Assembly: GCF_018991925.1 (NCBI RefSeq)
Contig: NW_024724368.1
Span: forward strand, 3,379,742 to 3,443,741
DNA: 64,000 nt
Reading direction: 5' to 3'
DNA from: Homarus americanus
Lineage: Eukaryota; Arthropoda; Malacostraca; Decapoda; Nephropidae
Positions within the stretch are counted from its first letter, which is position 1. Each line of letters opens with the position of its first letter. Below are positions 10,171 to 22,507 of the stretch, in pieces. A model generated the notes under the pieces. It had not been told where the DNA came from, did no database searches, and worked only from the letters and a program-made list of their open reading frames with translations. The position numbers were made by a program, and so were the translations under genes.

Positions 10171-12030
10171 TAAGCCTTATATAGTATAGGCTCGACTGAC
10201 CACCCTCCTCATCCCTCACTCTAATGATTTTTCTCTGTTCTATAGAGACTAAAACTTCCAAACACCAAACACACACTTACCATATTTTTTACCTGTAGTT
10301 ATGTTCATTATCTACGAACATAAAAGTTTATATATTCCTTCTTACGTAACCTTCCCAAACACGTCATTGTATATATTATTTCTTGAATATTATCTTGTAA
10401 GTAGTTGGTAATATCCAGATTTAATTAAGTTTCCTCGTAAAAAATAACAAGATGTTCGGTTAAGTTTTGTATTTCCGATGGTGTAAAAAAAATCTATTTT
10501 GTTTTGTACCCGATAGTGTGTTTATATTGACCTACATGACGTAAAAACAATTAAACACATGTTAATAAGTATAATGACCCTTCATGTCAGTTACTATAGA
10601 GGTTTTTTACCTTGAAGACGAAGACAGTGGTATTCTTAGTCATAACTCAAGTCTTCGCTTTATTTCCAGCTTAAAGACGTATTATTTCAGGTTCATGTTA
10701 TGTATTGCCTTTAGAGTCACCAGTCACTATTATATACAGGAATTATCTATTGAAATGACCCAAGACTCTCTGTGTACGATTAGGCTAAGAACCGTACTAA
10801 CTGACCCATACCTATCACAGTACAAACTAATACTGGGATTTATCTGGATTAGCAAGATGGGAGAAAATCTGAGTGTTAAATAAGGGTGGGTTGGGTTAGC
10901 TTTAGGTTAGGTAAGAATAGGATAGGTTGGGTTAGGTTAGGTTATAACTTGACACAAAGAGGCTGATCCTATCCCTGGTGGAACTGCTTGCTGGTGTGTA
11001 CGTCTGCAGAACCTGACAGACAGGTGTGACGGTGTATCTGATTGCTTCTAATTGCTCCAGACTCACATTACATCAACAATACTTAAACCACAACTCCACC
11101 AGTAACGTTCTTCTTTTCTAATTAAGACTTAATTTTCGGGGATAATGAGTCAATTTCTCGCTAAAATGGGATTATAAAAACCGTTAGGGACGTTACAACT
11201 TCTCCTAAAAATTGAATTCAAAAATTTAAACTGTATCAAGTGTCCAATACTATCCAAGTGGTTGATGACGTCAAGTTAGGTATCAAAGCTGATGAAACGG
11301 CCAAAATAAACGACTTTTTTATAATTTTTTTTTTTTACCAATATATTAGAATTTTCCCTTGGGGCAGTTTAATTTCCTCTCGCGGCCCGCCAAGATGGAA
11401 CACTGTTATAAGCCATGGTGTTTGGCTGTATCGGAGTAACTTCCCACTAAAACCTTAATATAACTTTTTTTTTTCTATTACTGAATAAAATCCAAAAAAT
11501 ACAACAATTACTAACATATTACTGATCTATGGAATAAATTTACCTAAAGAAATAATCACCTCTTTAAATAAACAAACAGGGAGACCTTCAAGAGACGACC
11601 AGACAACAATTGGGTAGATCAAAGATGTCGCTGCCAGCTTTAAGAAGAAGTCTGGGTTTATTTTTAGCCAGGAAATTAAACTCAGCTCTCCCGGCCAACT
11701 CGAATCCATCATTGTCCAGTAAGTGGTTGAAGATGTGGCCACCGGGTACGTACACACACACACACACACACACACATACATACATACCTTCATCTTCCTT
11801 CCACCCACTAACCATACCCTTAGCCTAACCTTCCACCCAGCCCTTCCTTCCACCCACCACCACCCATCTTGCCTCTACCTAACCCGAGAAAAATATACCA
11901 GTAGGTGTACAGTATATATTCCCTCTGTAGTCCAGTCTGGCCACGGGGTCGGTCCGGCTGGGGGAGTGATAACATCTGGAGCCGGATTCTTGGGGATTTT
12001 AAGAATGTTGTTTTTGTTTTGTTTTACTTG
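10171..12030. other. Intron interval, mostly unique
   Basis: AT-rich sequence with a TTAGG-like cluster at about 10885-10942 and a (CA)n run at 11753-11773. I see no exon that I can support. Confidence 0.45.
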
Positions 12031-12035
12031 TTGTC

Positions 12036-12300
12036 TTCTCGTCCTTTTAATGTTTTTTTTTCTTTTTCTCGTCTTCATTTTCTTCTTTTAATTCTTCTTC
12101 GTTTTTCTGTGTTTTTTTTCATTTTCTTCTACTTCTTTTCGTCCTTATTATTAATTTTCGTCTTTGTCTTCTTCATTTTCTTCTTTTTGTTCTTCGTTTT
12201 TTCCGGGTTTTTTCTTCATTTTATTCTTCTTTTCGTCCTCGTTATTAATTTTCGTCTTTGTCTTCTTCACTTCTCTTAATTCTTCTCGTCTTCGTCTTCT
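12036..12300. repeat. Long homopyrimidine tract
   Basis: Nearly pure T/C sequence with TTTTCTTC/TTCTTCGT motifs, interrupted by short ATTAATTTTCG units. It contains a repeated segment (TTATTAATTTTCGTCTTTGT) at about 12147 and 12242. It translates as phenylalanine/serine-rich open frames that are not genes. Confidence 0.85.
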
Positions 12301-13430
12301 TCCTGCCCGAGCATCATCCATCACACATAGTTACGATAAGCATCACAGTCAAATTTCAATGTTTATCTTGTCTGCCATCTTTACCTTACCTTCAACTAGT
12401 TCTGGCGCCTTTTTCAAAAATCACTAGAGTAGAAAACAGTCAAGTTTGAATCTTTTGAGCACAGGTTCATAAAAGATTCCTTGGGTTCAGAATCATAAAC
12501 AGTCTGACATACACAATATAACGCCACCGTAGTCATATAATATAATTGGGTCGTTTAGAGTCCGTTACCGCGACGAAGCTTTGAGGACACTGGTTGGCGC
12601 CAAGTGATGTTGCGCCGCCGCGAATTTACAGAACCATAAACACTCCTTAAATATTTCAGGCCCCATTAAATTATACTATTAAATTCTTATAATCCTTTTG
12701 GTAATTTTTTTAACACTAAGCATCAAAAAAAAAAATAAAAAACATGACTTGGCACCTGCTCTCCGTTCCCTTATGTACGGGCGGGAGTCTAGCCCCTCTC
12801 TTGAATTACCGTCAGTAACCCCTTGTTGTGACGCGGGAGATGACGTACAGCAGTGTAATGAAGGGGTTCAGAAGCTAACCCCGAGTCTCTGAACACTTTC
12901 TAAGTAGATTCATGTGTTATCTGATCCTCCTGACGGGGAGTTGACACTGCTCTTTTTTTTGTCTACCCCTATACTGTCGAGGAAGGGACCTTGTTTGTTT
13001 GTCTCCCACGGTGATATACGTATGAATGTCGTGTCTCTTTCTCCTAGCATAGTTATGTTGATGTTTGACAGCCATATACCCGGGAGTATTTGAGCTGCAT
13101 CAGTCAGCTCTGAAAATTTCTCTCTGTCAACTGACTAACTCATTTACTTACTGCTGATTAATTTTTTGTTTGTTGTTTATTTGTTTTCGTCGTATTTCGT
13201 CCCCTTTTGTCAATTTCCGTCGTTTTTGTCTTTATTGTCGTTTTTACGGTCGTCTTCGTCGTGTGTGCCGACTATCTCTGTTGTTGTTGTTACCAGGACG
13301 GTGTTACCCTTACAAGCCGGTCTTCCCTCTACACGGCAGGAAGAGACGCCTGGAGGAGGACTGTTCATAGATTCCTGGGTGGTGGTAACCTGAGCCAGCC
13401 CAACTCTTGTTATGAAACTATTAACCTGTA

Positions 13431-13720
13431 TTAGGAGGTGTGGGGGAGGGGAGGTGTGGGTAGGTGAGGTGTGTGGGGAGGGGGTGGTGTGTGTGGGTAG
13501 GGGAGGTGTGTAGGGAGAGAAGGTGTTGGTAGGTGAGGTGTGTGGGGAAGGGAGGTGTGTGGGGAGGGAAGGTGTAGGTAGGGAGGGAAGGTGTAGGTAG
13601 GGAGGGCAGGTGTATAGGTAGGGGAGGGAAGGTGTAGGTAGGGGAGGGAAGGTGTAGGTAGGGAAGAAGCTGGTAGAGAGGGCAGGTGTATAGGTAGGGA
13701 AGGTGTAGATAAGACAGGTA
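13431..13720. repeat. G-rich minisatellite (GGTGTAGGTAGGGA family)
   Basis: Irregular tandem units of about 14-28 bp such as GGGAAGGTGTAGGTAGGGAG and GGTGTGTGGGGAGGG. The minus-strand open frames of 120-195 codons across it are proline/threonine-rich repeat translations. Confidence 0.85.
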
Positions 13721-13840
13721 GGGACAGGTGGTATTTGTGACATAAACTGCACGTGAAACAGGAGCCAAGCAATGAGTGAGGTCTGACACCACAACACAGA
13801 ACTAGCGTAAACAAGTGTTAAATTTTCTTTAAAACAAACC

Positions 13841-13961
13841 TCAGACCTGACCTGACATAACCTTAACCTAACCTCATATAAGTTAACATAGCCTAATCTA
13901 ACCTAACCTAAAACTCTCCAACAACTAACCAACTCTAACCTGACCTGACCTAACCTAACTA
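13841..13961. repeat. Degenerate (CCTAA)n, TTAGG-type interstitial block
   Basis: Dense CCTAA/CCTGA pentamers occur over 120 bp, broken by short substitutions and AT spacers. TTAGG is the ancestral arthropod telomere repeat; the degeneracy indicates an old interstitial array. Confidence 0.8.
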
Positions 13962-14122
13962 GCTTGGTAGGAAGGGAAGTGTTTTGTTTACATGACAGAG
14001 AATGTTGGGGTGCAGTTGTGTGTGTGTGTGTAGAGACAGATAAATAGCTTGGCGCCACGACCCTCCCGCCTCGCATTCCTCTGTCCGAAGTAATCACGCT
14101 TAACACGCCCCGGAATTCACAT

Positions 14123-14425
14123 TGTCTGTCTGTCTGTCTGTCTGTGAATGTCTTTCTGTCTTGTGCATCCTTCCGTCTCTTTTTAAATCGTATAAAATTT
14201 ATTTCGCATCTGTTGACCCTCTTGTATCTGCTTCCTACATTGCGTTTATTTGAATGTGGGCGTGGCGTGGGCGTAGCATGGGCGTGGGCTATAAAGTGGG
14301 CGTAGTAAGGGCGTAGCAACAACATGTGGGCGTAGTAAGGGCGTAGCAACAACATGTAGACGTATAGTAAGGGCGTAGCAACAACATGTGGGCGTAGTAA
14401 GGGCGTAGCATTAACATGTGGGCAT
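14123..14425. repeat. (TCTG)n and 30-bp minisatellite
   Basis: A TCTG tetranucleotide run spans 14123-14145. From about 14290, units of 30 bp (GTGGGCGTAGTAAGGGCGTA+GCAACAACAT) recur four times, preceded by scrambled GTGGGCGTGG pieces. Confidence 0.88.
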
Positions 14426-14944
14426 AGCATCATGACTACAACACCCTGGGAGGCTACATCAAGCGCGTGGGTGTTGCTGGTCTAGACAAGACTCCAGACT
14501 CGCCAGTAATCAGAAAACAATTGCAAAAAATAAATAAATAAATAAATAAAAAACTTTTGGATCAATAAGACGGGGAGGATTTATGGCTGCTTGTCCTGAT
14601 ACGCATCACCCACAAAACATCGCCTCAGTGTAGTGTATACTGTACAAGTCAACACGGCGGGGCGGGGGTGGTGTTCGGGTTGAGAATTCACTATTGGTTT
14701 TACTCGACAATTTCAGCCATAAAAAAAAACTAGTGGTACTATTTTTTTAATAATTATGTTATTTTTGTTTTAATATCTAAGGTTATTAACATCTTTTAAA
14801 AAATATGAACGCTAAAATAAGAAAAATGTTTTTTTTTTTTTTAGATTTCTGAATTTCATAATAATGTCTCTTCCGAACGCTTGTTTACTTATCCTTCAGT
14901 ACTATCTAAGCTTCACTTCCTTATTGTTGTAGCTTCTTATTCTT

Positions 14945-15092
14945 CTCTCTGTCTCTCTCTCTCTCTCTCTGTTACGTTTTAATACGAAAGAGAGTGAAAG
15001 AAAATGGTAAAACTGTGATATAAGGAGACAATTATTAGCATAGACATGTCAACGGCAGACTAACACGACCACTATCAGCGTGACTTAGTAGA

Positions 15093-15139
<47 letters not shown>

Positions 15140-15274
15140 GAATAATCTGCCGGACGTGACAAAATACTGGCAGTAATGGCTGGGACGGGAGTGACGGCGC
15201 CAGAACCAACACACACACACACACCAAGTCTGAAACTAAACGGGGACCTGTCACTCACACACACACACACACAC
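14945..15274. repeat. (CT)n and three (CA)n runs
   Basis: (CT)n lies at about 14945-14970 and CA runs at 15096-15136, 15210-15226 and 15255-15274. The last is followed by degenerate CA-rich DNA to about 15410. Confidence 0.93.
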
Positions 15275-15549
15275 ATATGGTTGAGATGTACACACAACAC
15301 ACGCACATATGGATACATGCACACACAAAACACGCACACATACACATAATAGTTGTATTTATATATCCAAACAATACATACACACATAAACACGTACAGT
15401 ACACAGTCACCACGTACGATAAACAACACTACGGACATGTTGCACTTCTGTACGTGAAAGGTAAGTACGTACAGCACTTGCAAGAGTGTTTTAACATGCA
15501 CTTTAGCTTGTCACCTCTACCTGTGTTTATGGTGCTTGGCTAAGTGCAA

Positions 15550-15850
15550 TAATGGTGGAAGAGGGTACACATTATTGGCGCCAGTGATGGAAGAGGGTAC
15601 ACAATATTGGCGCCAGTGATGGAAGAGGGTACACAATATTGGCGCCAGTGGTGGAAGAGGATACACATTATTGGCGCCAGTGGTGGAAGGGGGTACACAT
15701 TATTGGCGCCAGTGGTGGAAGAGGGTACAGTTATTGGCGGCGAAGATGGAAGAGGGTACACAATATTGGCGCCAGTGATGGAAGGGGGTACAGTTTTGGC
15801 GTTAAGAAGGTATACAATATTGGCGCCAATGATGGAAGGGGGTACAAGAG
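15550..15850. repeat. 32-bp minisatellite
   Basis: About ten copies of a 32-bp unit GATGGAAGAGGGTACACAAT+ATTGGCGCCAGT. Each unit carries the palindrome TGGCGCCA. Copies on the right are shortened. Confidence 0.92.
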
Positions 15851-16288
15851 AGTATAATATTAGTACCAGTATATCCTAGTGAACTTGAGTGCAACCTAGA
15901 GCACATAAGTGTATCCAGATGTATTTTAAGACCATCATAGACTATCATAACACACTATGGCCGCGGTAGATAGCAAAACACCCATTATTGAGTCCCTATA
16001 CGCAGACGGGACGCACATTCTCCAACAGTATACGCCCTCAGCACCACCACCATCCCTCACCCAATCAGCCAGCCAGTGGTACAGCCAATCAGGGCCCACC
16101 ATACACGCTGGCAGTTGTCAAGTCGCATCTGTATGGCACAACCTTGCGGGTAGTAACACTTGTAAGGGGGATAAAGTCTAGTAAAGGTGTGTGAGAATTA
16201 CAGAGGAAAGCTTGAAAGTGATATTAGGTGGAGTGGCCAAAAAAAAGGTATTTATTTTAATGGTTATTGTTGTTTACCTTAAAACTCC

Positions 16289-16575
16289 GGTTGTTGTTGT
16301 TGTTGTTGTTGTTATTTTTGGTGTTGTTATTTTCTTTTATTAAGTTATTATTCTGTTGTGATTTCATTTTGTTGTATCATTACAGCAGCATCAAGGACCA
16401 CTACAGCAGCATCAAGAACCACTACAGCAGCTTCAAGGACCACTACAGCACCATCAAGGACCACTACAGCAGCAGCAAGGACCACTACAGCAGCATCAAG
16501 CACCACTACAGCAGCATCAAGCACCACTACAGCAGCATCAAGCACCACTACAGCAGCATCAAGCACCACTACAGT
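16289..16575. repeat. (GTT)n and 21-bp minisatellite
   Basis: GTT trinucleotides span 16289-16313. About nine copies of a 21-bp unit ACCACTACAGCAGCATCAAG+G follow from 16385 to 16575. Because 21 is divisible by three, all frames stay open and give Ser/Thr/Ala-rich pseudo-proteins on both strands. Confidence 0.92.
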
Positions 16576-16754
16576 CACTTCCTCACGCCAGCACACCAAT
16601 AGATATCCCACGCTGTAGTGTGAGATGAAAACTATTCACACAACACACACAAGAGTCGGTCAAGTGTCCCAGCAATGGTCGTTAACGTTACAAAAAGTCA
16701 ACAAACTGTACCAACAGCTTTAAGACATTGTGCACAAATATATGCCCCACATTT

Positions 16755-16965
16755 CTTCCTCCTCCTCTTTCTTTATCTTCCTCTTTCTTAATCCTTCTCC
16801 TTCTTTTTAATCCTCCTCCTCCTCTTAATCATCTTTCTCCTCCTGCTTCTTAATCCTCCTCCTCCTCCTCTTAATCATCTTTCTCCTCCTCCTGCTTCTT
16901 AATCCTCCTCCTCCTTCCTCTTCTTCTTCCCCCTCCTCCTCTCTCCTCCTCCGCCGCCGCAGCTG
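16755..16965. repeat. Homopyrimidine tract (CTCCTCTT family)
   Basis: About 210 bp of nearly pure C/T, with an internal duplication of CCTCCTCTTAATCATCTTTC at about 16813 and 16862. Confidence 0.85.
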
Positions 16966-16969
16966 ATGA

Positions 16970-18050
16970 GCAAGACACATAAACAACATTTTTACACAAC
17001 ACCTAAAGACACTCGAATCTGTATTGGCTTTAGTGTTTACAAGTGTGGCGACAAACAGATGTTATGTACACACGAGTTTAATCACATACACTTACACACA
17101 TACTGTTTACCTAGAAGAATGTGTGTGGTTAGGTTTAATGGTTATAAACAGTCACCCCCCCCCCCCACCACACACAAGAAGTACCCCTAGCGCCCTGACT
17201 CTACCCCTCAACACAGTATATATACAAACCTGTGCCTTGGATATTGGTACTACATACAAGCAACCCGGAGTCTGACAGAACTACATGTATACTGTGTAGT
17301 CGACCATACTCTCATACCCTCCCTCGCTACACCCTCCCACGTCCTGAGACCTCCTTCTTCAGGTTCCCCCCAGCAGTAGTCACCATCACGTCATCCCATC
17401 CTGAAGCAAATATCCTTCCTTGAGTCAATCCTGATGGCACATAAGGACCTGTTATGTTTTATTGTGGATAGATTTAGTATAAGGATAATTCTCCCTGCCT
17501 TTACTGCATCTAACTCATTAAACCCAGCCATTACACCCCTCCCTCCCTCAGGCAATCTTCCCCACCTATTAATTATATCCTAGAAGGCAAGTATGAGCCT
17601 TACATGTTTCACTGTTGGGCGCCTGTAATAATTTGCGCATCAACTAGCACACGAGACCACCGGGTGCTAATAAACTAGCCCTCACGTTACCTGGGATAAA
17701 CCTGTCCCTTGCGCTCCCAGCATCTACCTGACGGACGACCAGAGATAACTCCTAGGTGCTGGGACGAGAGATACGAGAGATGAGGGAGATAGGAGACAGT
17801 CTCACCTCAATGTTTAATGGGAAATATCTGAGAAGCTTCGTCTGTGTGTTTCTCAATCATTACACTAACCATCAGACCCAAACAGCTAACAGAACTAGTT
17901 AAAAAAAATATTGGCATTGTTAAAATATACTACAAAAAACAAACAAAATACAAATGAATAAGCAAACAAATAAATATATAATTAAAGGTAAATAGTTAAA
18001 GATTAATTATATTTTCTTCCCACTGCAGGTATGACTAATGGCCAGGCCCC
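16970..18050. other. Intron interval without recognised features
   Basis: Unique sequence with a short poly-C (17155-17166) and a short poly-A patch near 17900. I see no supported exon or mobile element. Confidence 0.4.
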
Positions 18051-18056
18051 CCAGGT

Positions 18057-18057
<1 letters not shown>

Positions 18058-18140
<83 letters not shown>

Positions 18141-18375
18141 AACAGGAGAGACCCAGTAAAGTAGAAAATATAAATGACAGCCTGGAGCAAGAGAGTCGCA
18201 TCCCACACTTGGCACCACCCACAACCACCACTACCCACAACCACCACCACCCACAACCACCACCACTGTCACCACCCACCACCACCGGCACCACCACCAT
18301 CATCGCGGCCGCCAGCACCACCACGGGGGCCAGGCAGGAACATGACATGACGACTGGGTACACGAACTGGGCTAC

Positions 18376-18430
<55 letters not shown>
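18058..18430. repeat. (CA)40, CCA-rich block and (GA)n
   Basis: An AC run spans 18058-18138. CCA/CAC trinucleotide-rich DNA spans about 18209-18310, and an AG run spans 18378-18429. Confidence 0.95.
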
Positions 18431-18434
<4 letters not shown>

Positions 18435-18939
18435 TAAAGTTAGTTATAGAAAGAGAGAGAAATGAGAGAGATAGATTGAATGAGAAGGAGTTTTAGGTTA
18501 GGTTTAAGTTTCTTAGGTTAGCACTAAAATATTTAATCATCAGGCGAAAAAAAAAAAAAAAGATCTTCCTTATATTCCCATGATCAATAAATTAACTTAT
18601 ATAAACCATTCCTCCCAACACCTCGACCTGCCATCCATCATGTAAGTGGACCATCACACACGTCGTCCCAGGCTCATGATATTCTAATTCGTCTTGGACC
18701 TCGACAATGTTAGTTTGAGACGAGAAGAAGGTTGACACGATACGAATTTGTTGTTGTTTAGTGATGTAGGTCTCCCGTCGACACGAATGTTGTTGTTGTT
18801 TAGTGATCTAGTTCTCGAGTCATGGTTTCATATCCTTGTTTGTGGGGATTGTTTTGTTTTTAGTTTAAGACGTGTTAATTGGCACTCGGTTTTATGTGGT
18901 ACAGTATATTGTGTGAGTAGTGGACTAGTAAGGGGACAC

Positions 18940-19105
18940 ATCTGGTACACACACACACACAAGGTATAGCGAGACACATGAGGTACTGATATCGGGACAC
19001 ATATCAGGTACAGGTAGACACACCAGGTACAGGGACACACACAAGGTACAAATACAGGTAGACACATGAGGTACAGAAACAAGGGCACACACGAGGTACA
19101 GATAC
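18940..19105. repeat. Degenerate GGTACA/GACACA tandem repeat
   Basis: Recurrent units like CAGGTACAGGTAGACACA and GGACACATATCAGGTAC occur at a period of roughly 20-40 bp. Confidence 0.65.
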
Positions 19106-19472
19106 AATAACAAGTATCAGTAACTCATCCATCAACAACAGGTGTGGACAGCAGAGCCATACAGGTAATGAGCAATTAACTAACCTAACCTAACCCTAGC
19201 TTTATCCCCTTCACTACTACCCTCCCACGAGCCACCAAATGAACCTAACCAAACCTCATAAACATCTCATCATTAAGTAAACTTCAAAAGGTTGGTGAAG
19301 TATTTGGTGTGTGTGTGTGTGTAAATCCTTATACCCACAACACCTTACCTATTTCTCACTATGATTCATCACCTGACCTTAATGAGCTCATCACTCAGGT
19401 GGGCCAACAGGTATTCATCAACTTCGGCTTCTTAACTTTGATGGCGGGACACCGAGAGGTAATATTTAGATC

Positions 19473-19614
19473 AGGGGGAGGGGAGAAGGGTGGTGGGGAG
19501 AAGGGTGGAGGGGAGAAGGGTGGTAGGGAGGGAGAGAAGGGTGGTGGGGAGGGGGAGGGGGAGGGGAGAGGGGTGGGGAGGGGGGGGAGGGTGGTGGGGA
19601 GGAGGGACGAGTGA
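19473..19614. repeat. G-rich tandem repeat (GGGAGAAGGGTGGT family)
   Basis: Irregular G4-rich units on the plus strand, with many runs of at least three G. Confidence 0.85.
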
Positions 19615-19749
19615 AGGTGATAGGGTGTAAGGGAGAGAGAGTACAAGCCTATCGATAAATGTGCACACACACATCACATGTAAGTTTGTATCTTTTCAGC
19701 CACCGGCTGCAACTCGATTAATAAACCGTTTATTATTATTTTTATTATT

Positions 19750-19849
19750 ACACACACACACACACACGCGCGCGCACATACACACACGCACGCGCGCGCG
19801 CACACACACACATACATACACACACACACGCGCGCGCACACACACACAT
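19750..19849. repeat. Alternating CA/CG purine-pyrimidine tract
   Basis: Three blocks of (CA)n interrupted by (CG)3-5 give about 100 bp of almost strictly alternating purine-pyrimidine sequence. Confidence 0.9.
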
Positions 19850-19859
19850 GCTCAACATT

Positions 19860-21270
19860 TTCTTTGACAGTCGCGTCGCCAAAAATGCCTCGTGGGGAGC
19901 TAAAGGCCATGACTAAGGTTAGCTGCTGCCGTGGTACACCCAAAACACGCGCGTACTGCCTGCAGCTCTTAAGGCGTGGATTATGGAGGCATTCCTGAGT
20001 GCTTCTGGGAGCATGGGGGGGGGAGGGGAGGGGTGGCTGGGTCCGGGAGTTTCGCATTTATTACACTTCGGAAACAAGAATGAAAGATACAGGGTGAGTG
20101 GGTTTTTTTGTTTTGTTTTTGTTCATTTTTATACACTAAGAAAAATGGGAAGATGGTAAGTGGCGTAACCTTACCCCGTTTTCCTTCTGAGATAATTTAT
20201 TTTTCTTTACTCTTTGGTTATCTTACCAGGGTAAACATCACACTCAGGGCAATAATGTCCTTACCCCAAACAGCTGAGTAGTTTAGTGTAGCAACACCCT
20301 GAGAATAGTGTAAGTGAGGTGTTATGAGACGAAATTGGTGTGGGAGATGCAAAGTGATGAACGCACTCGGGGCCAAGACGGCATCAGTGGCTGCAGCTGA
20401 GACACTGTTATTTGATGCCAGGGTGTACCGCGCCGTAAACCGCACCGGGAAACTTGCTCCAGACATCCTGACTGATCTTCGTCACTGAGGAATGTTGTCT
20501 TGAGTGCAGGACTTAACTACATGGAAAAGTTCAGTATTTTACAGTAACACATCATACAAGCAGCAACCTTGTCACCGTCGCCTTCACTTTCTCATCTGAT
20601 CTAATTTCTCGTTCTCAGGTAAGTACGAGAAATATGGTAGAAGATTTTTCCTCATTCAAGAAACTGGCTGAATGACAATAATCATTTGCTCCGCTGACTA
20701 ACGTAGAGCTCAGAACCCCTCATCCTGATGCTTGAACGAGAATGAAACTGACTCACAGAAGCCATCTCCGAGTCACTAACCACAATGTTGCTCGGAATCC
20801 AGGAACTGAACAACTAGTTCCAAGGACCAGGTAACCTACAGCGACCTCAGAGACTCTCAAACAAGTCCTTAAACATTTGCCACGAAAGGTTAAAGACAAA
20901 AGCTTCTCCCAGAGTCCAAGAAAGCGCACGTTTAATCAGTTACTTCTGACGCATCAACAATCAGTTATCACCAAAAACTGAAACTGAATCCGACTTATTC
21001 AACACTTTTGTGAATTCTTCTAACATCACACGTATTATCTGTTAAATTCAGAGACTAAGAAACTTATCTACAAAAAACCGATGACAATAACACAAAAATT
21101 AGGTCCAGAAAATCTGAATTTGACAAAAACTGGAGACACAACACACACGATTCTCTCCCAAACTCAGACCAAAGGTGGAAGGAGAGTCAACAAAGGATTT
21201 ACCATTTTAGGTGTAGACGTCAGGAACAGTCCCGAGCTGGCCAGTCACGTTCTCACACAAGAAGAAAAGA
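19860..21270. other. Intron interval, unique sequence
   Basis: Less repetitive than its surroundings and richer in CpG around 19870-20060 and 20380-20470. Short open frames exist, but none is recognisable and no convincing splice-bounded exon was found. Confidence 0.35.
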
Positions 21271-21279
21271 ACATGGAGA

Positions 21280-21925
21280 GGTGAGGTGATGATGGTGAGG
21301 TGAGGTGATGATGGTGAGGTGAGGTGATGATGGAGAGGTGAGGTGATGATGATGATGGATGGAGGTGGTGGATGAGGTGATGATGATGATGATGGAGGTG
21401 ATGATGATGGAGGGGAGGTGATGGTGATGATGATGATGGAGGTGGTGATGATGGAGGTGATGATGATGATGATGATGAAGGTGATGATGATGATGAAGGT
21501 GATGATGATGATGATGATGGAGGTAATGGAGGTGATGATGATGATGATGATGATGGAAGTGATGATGATGATGATGGAGGTGGTGATGATGGAGGTGGTG
21601 ATGATGGATGTAGGAATTGATTGGTGATGATGGAAGGGTGGTGGCGATGATGGAAGGTGGTGATGATCGAGGGTGGCGTGATGATGGAGGATGGTGGTGA
21701 TGATGGAGGTGATGTGGAGGGTGGTGGTGATGATGGAGAGATGTAGTGATGATGGAGGATGGTGGTGGTGATGGAGGATTTTGGTGATGATGGAGGGTAA
21801 TGGTGATGAAGGAGGGTGGTGGTGATGATGGAGGATGGTATTGATGGAGGATGGTGGTGATGATGGAGGGTGGTGATGATGATGGAGGGTGGTGGTGATG
21901 ATGGAGGGTGGTGATGATGAAGAGG
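21280..21925. repeat. Large GAT/GGT trinucleotide repeat block
   Basis: About 645 bp of GATGATGGAGGT-type sequence. The left part is (GAT)n with GGT interruptions; the right part has a looser unit like GGATGGTGGTGATGATGGAG. The minus-strand open frames of 229-253 codons (His/Ser/Ile/Pro-rich) are translations of this block. Confidence 0.93.
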
Positions 21926-22259
21926 TGATGACATTTCTCAATCGTGCTGACATAAACAAAACAGTCAATTACACACACGAGCTAGAGGACATCAGGATAT
22001 CTGTTCTGTACACCAACACAACACAACGCATCACAACAACAACCCAACACAAAACACAACACATCACAGCTAAATAACATGACAATACTTATAGTAACTC
22101 AGCACCTGATCGTTGTCTGCATGAGGCGCCGATGGTTCCAGAGAGGCCAGCCTAGCCCAGCCGGCTCCTAGTAACCCAGAAGTGACTGTCTCATAAGCTT
22201 ACCCACACGCGAAGGTCGCTTGATCACGGTACGGTACGTGTACAGAAACAACACACACT

Positions 22260-22357
22260 CAGTAGGCAGCAGATCAAACTCACGTGTTTAAGCAGGGAAT
22301 CGAACCTGAGCTCTAGGGCATGAGAGAGACGATCGCTACCACTGAGCTACCCGGTGT
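22260..22357 (-). mobile_element. tRNA-derived SINE head
   Basis: On the minus strand the sequence carries a Pol III A box (TAGCTCAGTGGTAG, 22337-22350) and, at tRNA-like spacing, a perfect B box GGTTCGATTCC (22296-22306). The stretch between resembles a tRNA anticodon arm, but the stems and T-arm pairing are imperfect, so it is not an intact tRNA. The body probably extends left towards about 22200, where I lack a consensus to set the end. Confidence 0.6.
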
Positions 22358-22394
22358 TAAAAGAATATGATCTATTTGAATAAGTATCGAATAC

Positions 22395-22507
22395 CCACGA
22401 GTCCAGCAGCATAGCATTGGTGGGTCTCACAAATGGCCAGCCCTCACAACAAGAAACCCTATACCCCGGGGCCCAGGTTCGATTCCCTGTTGATGGAGGT
22501 CATTTGG

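Noticed and set aside
13210..13814. Minus-strand frames of 123-195 codons resembling Pro/Thr-rich mucins.
   Set aside because: They follow the irregular G-rich minisatellite; the frames overlap and none has flanking gene structure.
16348..16618. Ser/Thr/Ala repeat protein on the plus strand and Val/Leu/Asp/Ala repeat on the minus strand.
   Set aside because: A 21-bp minisatellite (a multiple of three) explains both.
20218..20466. 82-codon minus-strand frame with a coding-like composition.
   Set aside because: No recognisable domain, no splice context, and its length is within chance for this GC level.
21207..21978. Three minus-strand open frames of 229-253 codons rich in His, Ser, Ile and Pro.
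   Set aside because: They are products of the GAT/GGT repeat block on the opposite strand; three overlapping frames are open at once.
22296..22357. Intact tRNA gene on the minus strand.
   Set aside because: The A and B boxes are present, but the anticodon stem and T arm do not pair properly, so a tRNA-derived SINE fits better.
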